Of a DNA stretch of 34,380 bases, positions 25,681 through 32,984 are shown piece by piece; position 1 is the stretch's first letter; every line of letters begins with the position of its first letter. A program made the position numbers and the translations under genes. A model generated the notes under the pieces. The model worked only from the letters and a program-made list of their open reading frames with translations, ran no database searches and was not told the DNA's origin. Source of the stretch: Bacteroidia bacterium (lineage in GTDB: Bacteria; Bacteroidota; Bacteroidia; B-17B0; Aurantibacillaceae); assembly GCA_025455485.1 (NCBI GenBank), contig JALOMJ010000014.1, forward strand, positions 1-34,380. Reading direction: 5' to 3'.

Positions 25681-25950
25681 TTATTCCCGTTCATTTCTTA
25701 AACCTTTAAGGCGCTCGCGTTCAATGCGCTCCCGTGTTTTTTCGGCCTTGTAAATAAACTCTTTGCGCATACGTTCTGCTAATATGAACACGTCGTTTTT
25801 AAAAAACAGACAACAGGCTTTTACTTCCAAGGCCGTGTTTTCATCTTCCATGGCCACTTCGGCCTTAAGCCGGTGAATCGGGCATTGCAGCGCCGCGACT
25901 TCCTTTTTTATGGACGCTTCCAGTTTTTTATTGGGTCGTTTTAAATTCAT
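25681..25950 (-). CDS. Small charged protein, unknown
   Basis: The 89-residue product is rich in Lys, Arg and Glu, with a central segment CPIHRLKAEV and ACCLFFKNDVFILAERM and a long basic C-terminal helix (EKTRERIERERLKGLRNE). There is no signal peptide. I do not recognise a family; a helical, possibly DNA- or ribosome-associated protein is one guess. It is 28 bases downstream of the DinB-like gene on the same strand, so the two are probably cotranscribed. The normal start codon, gene-like codon use and its place in a minus-strand run support it as real. Confidence 0.6.
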   Translation of the reverse strand: MNLKRPNKKLEASIKKEVAALQCPIHRLKAEVAMEDENTALEVKACCLFFKNDVFILAERMRKEFIYKAEKTRERIERERLKGLRNERE

Positions 25951-25978
25951 GCGTTTTGTGTTAGCTTAAGCTCTGCGT

Positions 25979-26425
25979 TTAGGCAGCGTATTTTAATATC
26001 AATCCAATTTGTCCCGCATGGTAAGCGGTGTGTGAAACAATGCGAGCCAGAGCTTCCGTTTTAGTGACGGTTCCAAATTCAGCGGTGGTGATTGATTTTT
26101 CCCAGTCCTCTTCTTTTTGCATCAAAATGGCCTGCTCTAGTGTGGCCGCAGAGTCGCTTAAAGCCTTTAATTCTTCCTCCAGTAGTGTGAATTTCCCACT
26201 GTCGTGTATGCCTTTTCCAATGGTGAAGGCTTTAACCCTCACATCTAAACCAAACACGTTTTTAGCAAACAGGTTTTCTACTTCCGAAATGTGACGCAAA
26301 AGAAATCCAATGGAGTTGGAATTGGGATGGAGTTTTTTAACGAGATCATTCTCCTGAATATTGGGAAATTGATTGCTTAAACGGGTTCTTCCCATTTTAT
26401 AGAGTTGTAATAGTTGTTGGGTCAT
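25979..26425 (-). CDS. DinB-like superfamily protein
   Basis: The 148-residue, four-helix product fits the DinB/YfiT-like superfamily of putative metal-dependent enzymes. Candidate metal ligands are His45 in IGFLLRHISEVE, and His132 and His136 in SHTAYHAGQIGLI, the typical spacing. Known relatives include bacillithiol- and mycothiol-dependent transferases and proteins of unknown function; the activity here is not known. It is cytoplasmic, with no signal peptide. Its ATG lies seven bases after the stop of the secreted dehydrogenase gene, so the two share a transcript although one product is exported and the other is not. Confidence 0.85.
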   Translation of the reverse strand: MTQQLLQLYKMGRTRLSNQFPNIQENDLVKKLHPNSNSIGFLLRHISEVENLFAKNVFGLDVRVKAFTIGKGIHDSGKFTLLEEELKALSDSAATLEQAILMQKEEDWEKSITTAEFGTVTKTEALARIVSHTAYHAGQIGLILKYAA

Positions 26426-26432
26426 AGTTATG

Positions 26433-28370
26433 TTATTGAAGGATGAGTTTTTTTACCTGTGAAATGTCATTACTACTTAATTCTAAAAAGTAAACGCCCT
26501 TGGATAAGTGATCGAGCTTTAACTTGATGTCCTGCTTGCCCTGATAAAGTGTTTCTTCTGAAACGTAAAGCGCTCTTCCGCTCAGATCTTTTATTTCAAA
26601 ATGCAATTCACCTGCACTCAGAGATTCTATACTTAGCACAAACTCTCCCTGACCGGGATTTGGGAAAATGGAAGTATTCTGCAACATACTCATTTCCTTT
26701 AACCCAACACATTCGCTCACCAGCACTGTTTTTGTGCTCACAATGCTGCAGCCGCTCGAGGGTTTCACACAAGTCGAAAGGGTGTCGTAAAGAGTATAAC
26801 TTATGCTGTGGGTTCCTGGACCTGCCACTGAGGGACTGAATTGATTGCCAACAACTCCGGGTCCGCTAAAGATACCGCCTGCAGGGCTTCCGCTCAGTGC
26901 AACCGGATTCATGTTATCGCAATACAAGGAATCTAAACCACTGATGCTGGAACTGGTGATCACCGTAATGGTTTTCGAATTAGCAATGCAGGTGCCGTTC
27001 GACACACTAAGCACAAATTTGGCATTGCTGTCTAAATCAATAGCGGCTATCATGGTGGCGGTGCCTTGTCCCTGAACTATCGACCAGTTACCTGCGCCCA
27101 GAAGGCTCCAGGTGTAAGTGAGCGCAGGGTTGTAAATCGCAGGGAGTATCACAAAGTTTGCTCCGCAGCGGAAAATGGTATCGGGAGCAACGATGTGCGC
27201 CATGGGTTGGCAGTCCGTGTCTTTTAAGGTATAAATTCTGCCGCTGCCTATGCCTGCCATGTAAAGCTCTCCATAAATGTCCTCACCAAACGAACTGAAA
27301 TTGTTGTTGATTTGAGCAGTTGTTTGTGGCAGTTGTATGGTTGTCCATCCTCCCAAGCCATTGGGCTGCGTTGCCCAAATCCGCCCCTGGCAATAATCAG
27401 TAAAAAGGTATTTCCCAAACAAACCACCTTCCAATGCCCCTCGGTAAACATACCCTCCGGTAACGGAACAGCCTAAATTATGCGAATACGAAAAAACGGG
27501 AGAAACATAAGTGTTCTGAGGCTGGCAACCGGCTGTATTATAAGGTACGCTGCCCTCGTAACAGCGCCAACCGTAATTGTGACCTAAGGTATCACATCGA
27601 GGACGAAAATTAATTTCTTCTTCTACACTTTGTCCAACGTCTGCGCTCCACATATCGTGTGTGATGCGGTCGAAGCTACAGCGCCAGTGGTTTCTTAAGC
27701 CCCAGTCATAAATTTCATCACGACCCGGCGTTGCGCCATAAAAAGGATTTCCCGGTGCAGAAAAATAATAAGGTGGGTTAGGGTTGTTCACATCAATGCG
27801 CAAGGTTTTTCCCAATAAGGAATCCACATTTTGTGCTCGGTTGCCCGGATCTCCGCTACTGCCGCCGTCTCCAAGGGCAATGTAAAGGAAACCGTCGTGA
27901 GGACCGAACATTAAATTGCCACCATTGTGATTACTGAATGGTTGGCGAATGTTTAAAATAATTTGTTCACTTGCGTACAATGCAGTATCGGCAAATGCAC
28001 TCACCTGAAATCGTGAAATGATGGTTCTTCCGGCTGTGTTGATATAGTTTACATAAAAATTGCCGTTGCTCGCATAGTTGGGGTGAAAGGCCAAGCCAAG
28101 CAAACCCCTTTCATCAAATTGTGTGGTGATGGGATATACTTTGTTGTAAATATCAAGAAAGGGAACCGGGTTCACCACTCCGGTGTTGCGATTCACGATT
28201 TTTATTCGTCCTCTTTTTTCGAGCACAAACAAACGGTCGTCGTTCGGTAATCCGGAATTTTGTATACACACCGGGTACAACAATCCCTGAGCCAGGGTCT
28301 CTATTTTTACTGCCTGAGCTTTACTCAAAAACGAAAGAAACAGAAAAACGAAAAGAAAGGATAAACGCAT
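26433..28370 (-). CDS. Secreted PQQ-type sugar dehydrogenase with T9SS sorting domain
   Basis: The 645-residue product has a signal peptide (residues 1-19). Residues 22-390 form a soluble glucose/sorbosone-dehydrogenase-like beta-propeller: GLLGLAFHPNYASNGNFYVNY, the catalytic-type His148 in FSNHNGGNLMFGPHDGFLYIALGDGG (positions 145-170), WGLRNHWRCSFD and GHNYGWRCYEG. Such enzymes oxidise aldoses or other sugars with PQQ. An Ig/PKD-like region follows (about 395-555), then VSECVGLKE and a type A sorting domain from about 567 (FPNPGQGEF, DLSGRAL, GVYFLEL). Export by T9SS and surface display or release is inferred. The ECVGL linker is the same as in the three surface proteins at 1888-10509. Confidence 0.9.
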   Translation of the reverse strand: MRLSFLFVFLFLSFLSKAQAVKIETLAQGLLYPVCIQNSGLPNDDRLFVLEKRGRIKIVNRNTGVVNPVPFLDIYNKVYPITTQFDERGLLGLAFHPNYASNGNFYVNYINTAGRTIISRFQVSAFADTALYASEQIILNIRQPFSNHNGGNLMFGPHDGFLYIALGDGGSSGDPGNRAQNVDSLLGKTLRIDVNNPNPPYYFSAPGNPFYGATPGRDEIYDWGLRNHWRCSFDRITHDMWSADVGQSVEEEINFRPRCDTLGHNYGWRCYEGSVPYNTAGCQPQNTYVSPVFSYSHNLGCSVTGGYVYRGALEGGLFGKYLFTDYCQGRIWATQPNGLGGWTTIQLPQTTAQINNNFSSFGEDIYGELYMAGIGSGRIYTLKDTDCQPMAHIVAPDTIFRCGANFVILPAIYNPALTYTWSLLGAGNWSIVQGQGTATMIAAIDLDSNAKFVLSVSNGTCIANSKTITVITSSSISGLDSLYCDNMNPVALSGSPAGGIFSGPGVVGNQFSPSVAGPGTHSISYTLYDTLSTCVKPSSGCSIVSTKTVLVSECVGLKEMSMLQNTSIFPNPGQGEFVLSIESLSAGELHFEIKDLSGRALYVSEETLYQGKQDIKLKLDHLSKGVYFLELSSNDISQVKKLILQ

Positions 28371-28440
28371 GGACTAAGCTTTGGTTAAATTAAAGATAGG
28401 GAATAATCCCACTCCTTTTACACCACAAGCCTTTTCCGTT

Positions 28441-28848
28441 TTAATGTTTGGCCAGTTTGGAGCCCAGCCAGGCCATAGGCAAATAAGCCAATAACAAATC
28501 CACCAAAGTAAACCAAAGTGGAGAAGGCAGCATCACCACATTCATTATGCCGGCAATCAAAAACAAAATACCTACTACTAATGCCAGAGTTCTGTGGTGT
28601 GAGCCTGCAATTTTTGCAGCAAGAAAAGCACCCACCAATGTGCCTAAGGCGTGTGCCAGCCAGGGAAAAAGAAAATGTTTGGGTTGAAAAAGATGCATGC
28701 TCGCTTTAAGTCCTTCATAAGTGCTGATGTCAACTCCTGCAGGAGGCTGAATCAGCATGGGACCTGCATTTACCAGAGCCATGTTAACGACGCTGCCGAT
28801 GATTATTCCTGTTACGACCGCCAGACTATTTCTTAAGATGGTTTTCAT
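28441..28848 (-). CDS. Four-helix inner-membrane protein, unknown
   Basis: The 135-residue product, counted from ATG 28848, has four predicted membrane helices (about 5-25, 58-78, 83-103, 108-128) and a short loop with PPAGVDISTYEGL and FLFPWLAHALGTLVGAFLAAKIAG. The longer frame begins GTG and adds a polar 14-residue tail that would overlap the end region of the upstream gene, so ATG 28848 is preferred. Similar small membrane proteins are common in Bacteroidota but have no known role. It lies 29 bases after the metallo-hydrolase stop on the same strand, so both may be transcribed together. Confidence 0.75.
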   Translation of the reverse strand: MKTILRNSLAVVTGIIIGSVVNMALVNAGPMLIQPPAGVDISTYEGLKASMHLFQPKHFLFPWLAHALGTLVGAFLAAKIAGSHHRTLALVVGILFLIAGIMNVVMLPSPLWFTLVDLLLAYLPMAWLGSKLAKH

Positions 28849-28877
28849 GTTTTGTGAATTGAGGGGGTTTAGCTTTT

Positions 28878-29930
28878 TTATTTCCACCACTCTGAAAATA
28901 GCTGCTCGGGGTTTTGCAGTTCAACCTTTTCTCCAATCATGGGGGTGATGAGATTTAGTTTTTCGAATGTATTGTTTTTGCTGATTAAGTTCAGAGGTTC
29001 ATCCCAGGGATGGGTACCCAAAGCAAATTTAGAAGAATGCACCGGAAACAGGCGTTTGGCTTGAAGATCCTTAGCGGCCTGCAAAATTTCATCAGGCATT
29101 AAATGAATGTGTTTCCAATTGTTATTGTATTGTCCATTTTCCAATATAGCCAGATCAAATCCTCCAAACTGTTTGCCGATTTCAGCAAAGTGTGTGTCGT
29201 AGCCGCTGTCACCACCAATAAAAATTTGCTGAGCAGGAGTTTTTAAAACAAAGGAGGACCACAAGGTTTGGTTGCGTTTAAAACCCCGGCCCGAAAAATG
29301 CCGGGCCGGAACGCTGTACACTTTAAACCCTTCCTCCAAATCAAAGTGTTCATGCCAGTCCATTTCTCTCAAGCTGGATGGTTCATAGGCCCAGTATTCC
29401 AAATGCGAACCCGTGCCTAAAGAGCAAATCACAGTTTTTACTTTAGACCTTAGTTTTACAACAGTTCTGTAATCCAGGTGATCGTAATGATCGTGGGTTA
29501 AAAACAAATAATCAATTTCCGGTAAGTCCTCTGCTTTGTATACATCGCTGCCTTTAAAGGCTTTTGTGGTAAAACTGAAGGGGGAGGCGTTACCGCTTAA
29601 AACAGGATCTACCAAAATCCGTTTTCCCTCAATCTGCATATAATAGGAGGAATGCCCAAACCAAACCAATACATTTTCCTGTTTGGGTATGTGGTGTAAA
29701 TTGGTTTTAACCGATGGAATGAGTCGTTCAGGAAAACGGCGCTCGTGTTTACCAAAGAAAAAATCCTTGCTCACCGAAAAATAGGTAGCCCCATCGGTAA
29801 GGTCGGGGGTGTGACTCAAATTTTGAAAGGCTCCGTTTTTGTAATGGGGAGATTTTTGAATGCGCTTCAATCGCTCACCTGAAGGCAGTTTGCCAAATTG
29901 AGTTTGACCAAATAATGTAAAAAGTCGCAT
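28878..29930 (-). CDS. MBL-fold metallo-hydrolase, NAPE-PLD-like
   Basis: The 350-residue product has a complete metallo-beta-lactamase zinc site: Thr145-His-Asp-His-Tyr-Asp-His151 (LTHDHYDHLD), then His211 (PARHFSGRG), Asp241 (GGDSGYDTHF) and His298 (FPVHSSKFALGTHPWDEP). The YMQIEGKRILVDPVLSG core and the late HPWDEP motif are typical of the branch containing mammalian N-acyl-phosphatidylethanolamine phospholipase D and its bacterial relatives. It is likely a zinc phosphodiesterase acting on a lipid or related substrate; the substrate is unknown. No signal peptide is seen, so it is cytoplasmic or membrane-associated. Confidence 0.9.
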   Translation of the reverse strand: MRLFTLFGQTQFGKLPSGERLKRIQKSPHYKNGAFQNLSHTPDLTDGATYFSVSKDFFFGKHERRFPERLIPSVKTNLHHIPKQENVLVWFGHSSYYMQIEGKRILVDPVLSGNASPFSFTTKAFKGSDVYKAEDLPEIDYLFLTHDHYDHLDYRTVVKLRSKVKTVICSLGTGSHLEYWAYEPSSLREMDWHEHFDLEEGFKVYSVPARHFSGRGFKRNQTLWSSFVLKTPAQQIFIGGDSGYDTHFAEIGKQFGGFDLAILENGQYNNNWKHIHLMPDEILQAAKDLQAKRLFPVHSSKFALGTHPWDEPLNLISKNNTFEKLNLITPMIGEKVELQNPEQLFSEWWK

Positions 29931-29935
29931 TAGGA

Positions 29936-29967
29936 CAAAGTAAAGAAAAAGGGACCTGCAGTCAAAA
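29936..29967 (-). promoter_or_regulatory. Promoter of metallo-hydrolase gene
   Basis: On the minus strand, TTTTG (29967-29963) is followed after 19 bases by TTACTTTG (29943-29936), one mismatch from TAnnTTTG. The -7 element ends five bases before the ATG, giving a near-leaderless transcript or an internal start. Confidence 0.45.
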
Positions 29968-30013
29968 CAGGAATAGAAACAAACTTATGGGAATTGCAGG
30001 GACTTCTCAGACG

Positions 30014-30712
30014 CTAACATCCCCCACTTTTGGCGTCGTTAAGGCTGAGTTCAAAGTCTTGTTTTACCTTGGTGCCATCGGCGTTTTCGGCCGGTTTCCA
30101 TTTAGGCATTTTGCTTAGGGCTTCCATTAAAAGAGCGTCTGTGCGAGTATCTCCTGTGGTTCGGCTCATTTGTAAATCGCCCACTTCCCCGTTTTCATTG
30201 ATGGTAAACTTCACAATGGCTCCGGTAATTTTTTTGGATGTGGCTTCCGGTATTTTACTGATGGCATTTTCTTTAATGTACTTATTGAGTTCTTCCGTCC
30301 CCCCAAGGTACTCGGCTTCAACATCGGGGACAAGGGTAAGCGTCACATGAATTTGGTTGTTTTCTACCTTTCCGCTAAGGCCGTTATTATACGTATATTT
30401 TATATTGATAACCACATTGGAACATATGTCGGCGCTGCTCAGAATTAAAAGCTGTTCCAAAGTTAGAAGCTCATCGCTGCCGGTATAGCTTTTGGTTTTA
30501 CCAGCCGTAGTACCTATTATTTCAACCGAACTATAAGCGCTTATCCAATTGGATGGATATCCGGAAATAAGGTCGCCTAACGTTTTTGCAGAGCTTAAGG
30601 TTTTTCTATCTACCGGCCTTGTGTATTTGCCGTGTACATTGAATTTGAGTTCTTGTGCGAATCCGCTTATAAAAAGCAGAAGAAAACTGAATACAAGCAG
30701 AGGTTTTTTCAT
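30014..30712 (-). CDS. Secreted protein with TonB C-terminal-like domain
   Basis: The 232-residue product, counted from ATG 30712, has a clean signal peptide (MKKPLLVFSFLLLFISGFAQ). Residues 25-130 are an unrecognised beta/alpha region. Residues 155-225 (KITGAIVKFTINENGEVGDLQM, DALLMEALSKMPKWKPAENADGTKVKQDFEL; abbreviated in parts) match the energy-transducing TonB C-terminal domain. In Bacteroidota this domain is often found on periplasmic proteins without the TonB membrane helix, so it is not proof of TonB function. A longer frame from ATG 30784 would put 24 residues before the signal peptide and is not used. It is not closely linked to its neighbours (126 bases to the upstream gene). Confidence 0.82.
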   Translation of the reverse strand: MKKPLLVFSFLLLFISGFAQELKFNVHGKYTRPVDRKTLSSAKTLGDLISGYPSNWISAYSSVEIIGTTAGKTKSYTGSDELLTLEQLLILSSADICSNVVINIKYTYNNGLSGKVENNQIHVTLTLVPDVEAEYLGGTEELNKYIKENAISKIPEATSKKITGAIVKFTINENGEVGDLQMSRTTGDTRTDALLMEALSKMPKWKPAENADGTKVKQDFELSLNDAKSGGC

Positions 30713-30839
30713 GGAAGGGAATTTTAAAATGAAGGTAAAACAATTGAGAGCGGAATGAAACAGCCCCACCTTCGCTTTTAACATTATCTAATATACTTTA
30801 ACAGAATGGCCCTCAGGTCTGCGCTCGTTTCAAAAGGAC

Positions 30840-31250
30840 CTAATTGTCGTATTCTTTGCGGGTAATGGCGATGGTGCCCGGATTTTTGGCTTCTTTTACC
30901 TTAAATTCTATAGTAATGTTGCTATGGCCCCGGCGGTTATCAGAAATCAATTGCATGGGTTTATCCTTGCTGTAAATGGTATCGTTTTTTTCAGGGTCCT
31001 TTTCATCAAACAAAATGGCCCTGGTTTTCATAAAGTACATGCCGGTTTGGGTAACGTCAATCACGCTGGTACTTTTGGGAGCAATACTGTCGGTTTTGTA
31101 AAGCACGGCTTTGCGTTCGGGCCCCTGCATAAGTTTAACGTACATGAAACGGTTCGACTTGTTTTTAATGGTAATGGTGGCGTTTTGGGCTTGAATGAAG
31201 TTTGTCTTAACTAATATTAAAACTAAAGTCAGTAAAAGATACTTGTTCAT
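30840..31250 (-). CDS. Small secreted protein, unknown
   Basis: The 136-residue product has a signal peptide (MNKYLLLTLVLILVKTNFIQAQ). A short beta-rich, basic mature part follows, with TITIKNKSNRFMYVKLMQGPERKAVLY and a late FKVKEAKNPGTIAITRKEY. I do not recognise a family; the pattern (an Ig-like fold with strands around VKLMQG and MYFMKTRAILF) suggests a small periplasmic or surface beta-sandwich. It has no cysteines. A conserved signal peptide, ATG start and normal composition support a real gene. Confidence 0.65.
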   Translation of the reverse strand: MNKYLLLTLVLILVKTNFIQAQNATITIKNKSNRFMYVKLMQGPERKAVLYKTDSIAPKSTSVIDVTQTGMYFMKTRAILFDEKDPEKNDTIYSKDKPMQLISDNRRGHSNITIEFKVKEAKNPGTIAITRKEYDN

Positions 31251-31527
31251 GGGTTTGTATTTGCGATTTCAATATACAATTTTTCTGCAAAGAAAAGATG
31301 CCAAAACGTGCGACTTTTAAGGTTTTGCGACTACAACTTGTGCCGCCGTCATACGGAAAGCTGGCCTAATGTTAAAGATAGAAAATACGTCCGGATGTTA
31401 AAAGAGTAGGAGCAGGCCCGCCGCTATTGTCCCACTGAAGGCACCGATTTATTAAAAAGGGCTTGCTTACGGAAAGCTGTCTCTTATCCGCGTGAGCACC
31501 AGTTGGCTGTTAGTAGTAGGCTGTAAA
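31251..31527. other. Intergenic region with direct repeat
   Basis: No gene was found. TACGGAAAGCTG occurs at 31352-31363 and again at 31468-31479. AGTAGGAG followed by GGCC/GCC-rich bases also occurs near 31405 and, in the same orientation, just after pcm (near 1620). Confidence 0.4.
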
Positions 31528-32034
31528 TTAATTGTTCAACAGATCGACCAATAACCTGTTTGTTTTATTCTTTTTAGAATGGATTCTTCCTGAAATTACT
31601 AATCCAACAATACCGGCTGATGTTAGAATAGTAGCGTCTCTTAAAAGATTTGTTCTTTCTTCCAATGAAATGCCTGCCACCAGCATACTGCTTAATCCAA
31701 AACTGGTTAAAAAAATGCTGGGTAATAATATTGCGGTGTAAGTTCTACCTTGACTTTTGGCTTTGCTTAATGTTATTAAAAGCTCTTGTTTCTTAATTGG
31801 ATTTGGTTCAAGTTGCGCAATCTCTCTCAAGGTATTGTAACTAAGATTGTAATCGTTATACCAAATTCCACTATTTTTATATTTGAACCCAGTAAGAGGC
31901 CAATAAATAGTCAATTTTTTATATTGAAATGTGGGGTTTAAAGTTTTTAAACTGTCTGAATCCAATTTCTTGTCCTGGGAGAAAATGGTTAAGAAACTAA
32001 ACATTAAAATAAAGGCTAAAAATACTTTTGTCAT
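31528..32034 (-). CDS. Small protein with signal peptide and two helices, unknown
   Basis: The 168-residue product has a signal peptide (MTKVFLAFILMFSFLTIFSQ). A polar region follows (residues 21-95; YKKLTIYWPLTGFKYKNSG) and then two hydrophobic stretches (about 101-121 and 136-150; YTAILLPSIFLTSFGLSSMLV, ILTSAGIVGLVISG), with a basic tail. This layout suggests an envelope membrane protein. I do not recognise a family and no catalytic motif is visible. The region is lower in GC than most of the window. It lies on the same strand as its neighbours, but with gaps of about 100 and 280 bases. Confidence 0.65.
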   Translation of the reverse strand: MTKVFLAFILMFSFLTIFSQDKKLDSDSLKTLNPTFQYKKLTIYWPLTGFKYKNSGIWYNDYNLSYNTLREIAQLEPNPIKKQELLITLSKAKSQGRTYTAILLPSIFLTSFGLSSMLVAGISLEERTNLLRDATILTSAGIVGLVISGRIHSKKNKTNRLLVDLLNN

Positions 32035-32132
32035 ATTCTATTACAGCTTACTAATAACTACATGATAACCAATGTTTGTTCGATTGTAATCATTTGTAAG
32101 CGCTTTTAAACAATTGAAAATAGATTCTAGCC

Positions 32133-32351
32133 TTATGCCTTCCTAATTTTCCCCTCCAGCTTATGCAGTTTGAGCTCGGTTTTTACCATTTCTTTTTCGA
32201 GGTAGGCGCAATAGGCTTTTTTGATTTTGGATTTGGAGGCCTGCTTCAATTGCTCCTTCAGGTACTTGCCGTACTGTAGCCAACCGTTCTTTTGAAAATT
32301 CAGGAACTTCTGTTTTACCAATTTTTTATAAGTGGGTTTTTTGTTTTCCAT
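32133..32351 (-). CDS. Small basic helical protein, unknown
   Basis: The 72-residue product, counted from ATG 32351, is about 30% Lys and Arg and predicted to be helical (QKFLNFQKNGWLQYGKYLKEQL, MVKTELKLHKLEGKIRKA; abbreviated). The longer frame begins with a TTG and adds six residues. It could bind nucleic acid, but there is no recognised motif. Its upstream region contains a perfect 10-base dyad at 32433-32453, about 80 bases before the ATG, and the large repeat cluster. The call is tentative because the gene is short and isolated. Confidence 0.5.
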   Translation of the reverse strand: MENKKPTYKKLVKQKFLNFQKNGWLQYGKYLKEQLKQASKSKIKKAYCAYLEKEMVKTELKLHKLEGKIRKA

Positions 32352-32432
32352 ACTGCCTTTGTTGCTCAATTAAAAGTACACAATTCTTTGAAAGAACAAA
32401 GCTTAGGTGAAGGTTAAAGGTTTAGAAGGTGG

Positions 32433-32453
32433 CAAATGTGCAGTGCACATTTG
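32433..32453. repeat. Perfect 10-base dyad
   Basis: CAAATGTGCA (32433-32442) and TGCACATTTG (32444-32453) are exact reverse complements around a single G. There is no T run, so it is not a typical terminator. It may be an operator or a dispersed palindromic repeat. Confidence 0.85.
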
Positions 32454-32630
32454 AGCCGGCTGGTGAGAAGGAAGTTGAAATAAATTATCGCCACTAATTT
32501 CACAGATTACACGAATTTACTACCACGCCAAAATTACACGAAGAGGGCCTCAACACACGCGTTGGAATAGACGCAGCGCGGGGCAGAGTCGGGTGATTTT
32601 TTTTATTGCTAAGCTTCACTTTATCCGACC

Positions 32631-32791
32631 TTCGAAAAATGGCTTAGCAAATCAAAGGACATTTTATGCGCTGGGTTCGCGCTAAGCAGTCGCAGCGTGC
32701 GTAATACATTTTATATATATATTGGCAATAATCCCGCACGCCTTGACTGCGGGATAAAATGGACAGTAGATTTGCAAGCCATTTTTCGGAA
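32631..32791. repeat. MITE-like inverted-repeat element
   Basis: The left arm (32631-32667) and the reverse complement of the right arm (32754-32791) match in GAAAAATGGCTT (12 bases), GCAAATC (7) and CATTTTAT (8), with one-base gaps and one mismatched patch between them. The 86-base centre holds GCGC-tgggttc-GCGC (32668-32682) and ATCCCGCA (32731-32738) paired with TGCGGGAT (32748-32755, overlapping the right arm by two bases). It could be a small non-autonomous element, a structured RNA or a regulatory cruciform. Confidence 0.7.
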
Positions 32792-32805
32792 GTCTTGAAC
32801 TTTTG

Positions 32806-32831
32806 GTTCTTTTCTTTCAAGAGAAAAGAAC
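32806..32831. repeat. Perfect 10-base stem-loop
   Basis: GTTCTTTTCT (32806-32815) and AGAAAAGAAC (32822-32831) pair exactly around a six-base loop. Neither strand shows a T run after it, so it is not a standard terminator. Confidence 0.8.
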
Positions 32832-32984
32832 GAACGATTTGCCTTTCATGGAAACTCAGGAACGCGCGAACTATACTTACTACTGGATGGAGGCAAAAGA
32901 ACGTAATGGAAAAATTGAGAAACTATTTGATTAAATTTCCAAAATATTTCCTTCATTTAGACTCCTCTCCGGTCATGGCATGCG

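Larger units (their letters stand above)
32370..32984. other. Gene-free region packed with inverted and direct repeats
   Basis: This 615-base stretch lies between two minus-strand genes. In order it holds a 10-base perfect dyad (32433-32453), two copies of ATTACACGAA (32506-32515 and 32533-32542), a long imperfect inverted repeat (32631-32667 with 32754-32791), hairpins inside its loop, and a 10-base stem-loop (32806-32831). A plus-strand frame at 32759-33034 crosses the repeats and the end of the CoA-transferase gene and is not credible. The CoA-transferase gene (minus) ends at 32985, so part of the region may act as its 3' end. Confidence 0.7.

Noticed and set aside
32806..32831. Terminator of the CoA-transferase gene
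   Set aside because: The stem is perfect, but it is about 155 bases beyond the stop and no T run follows on either strand.
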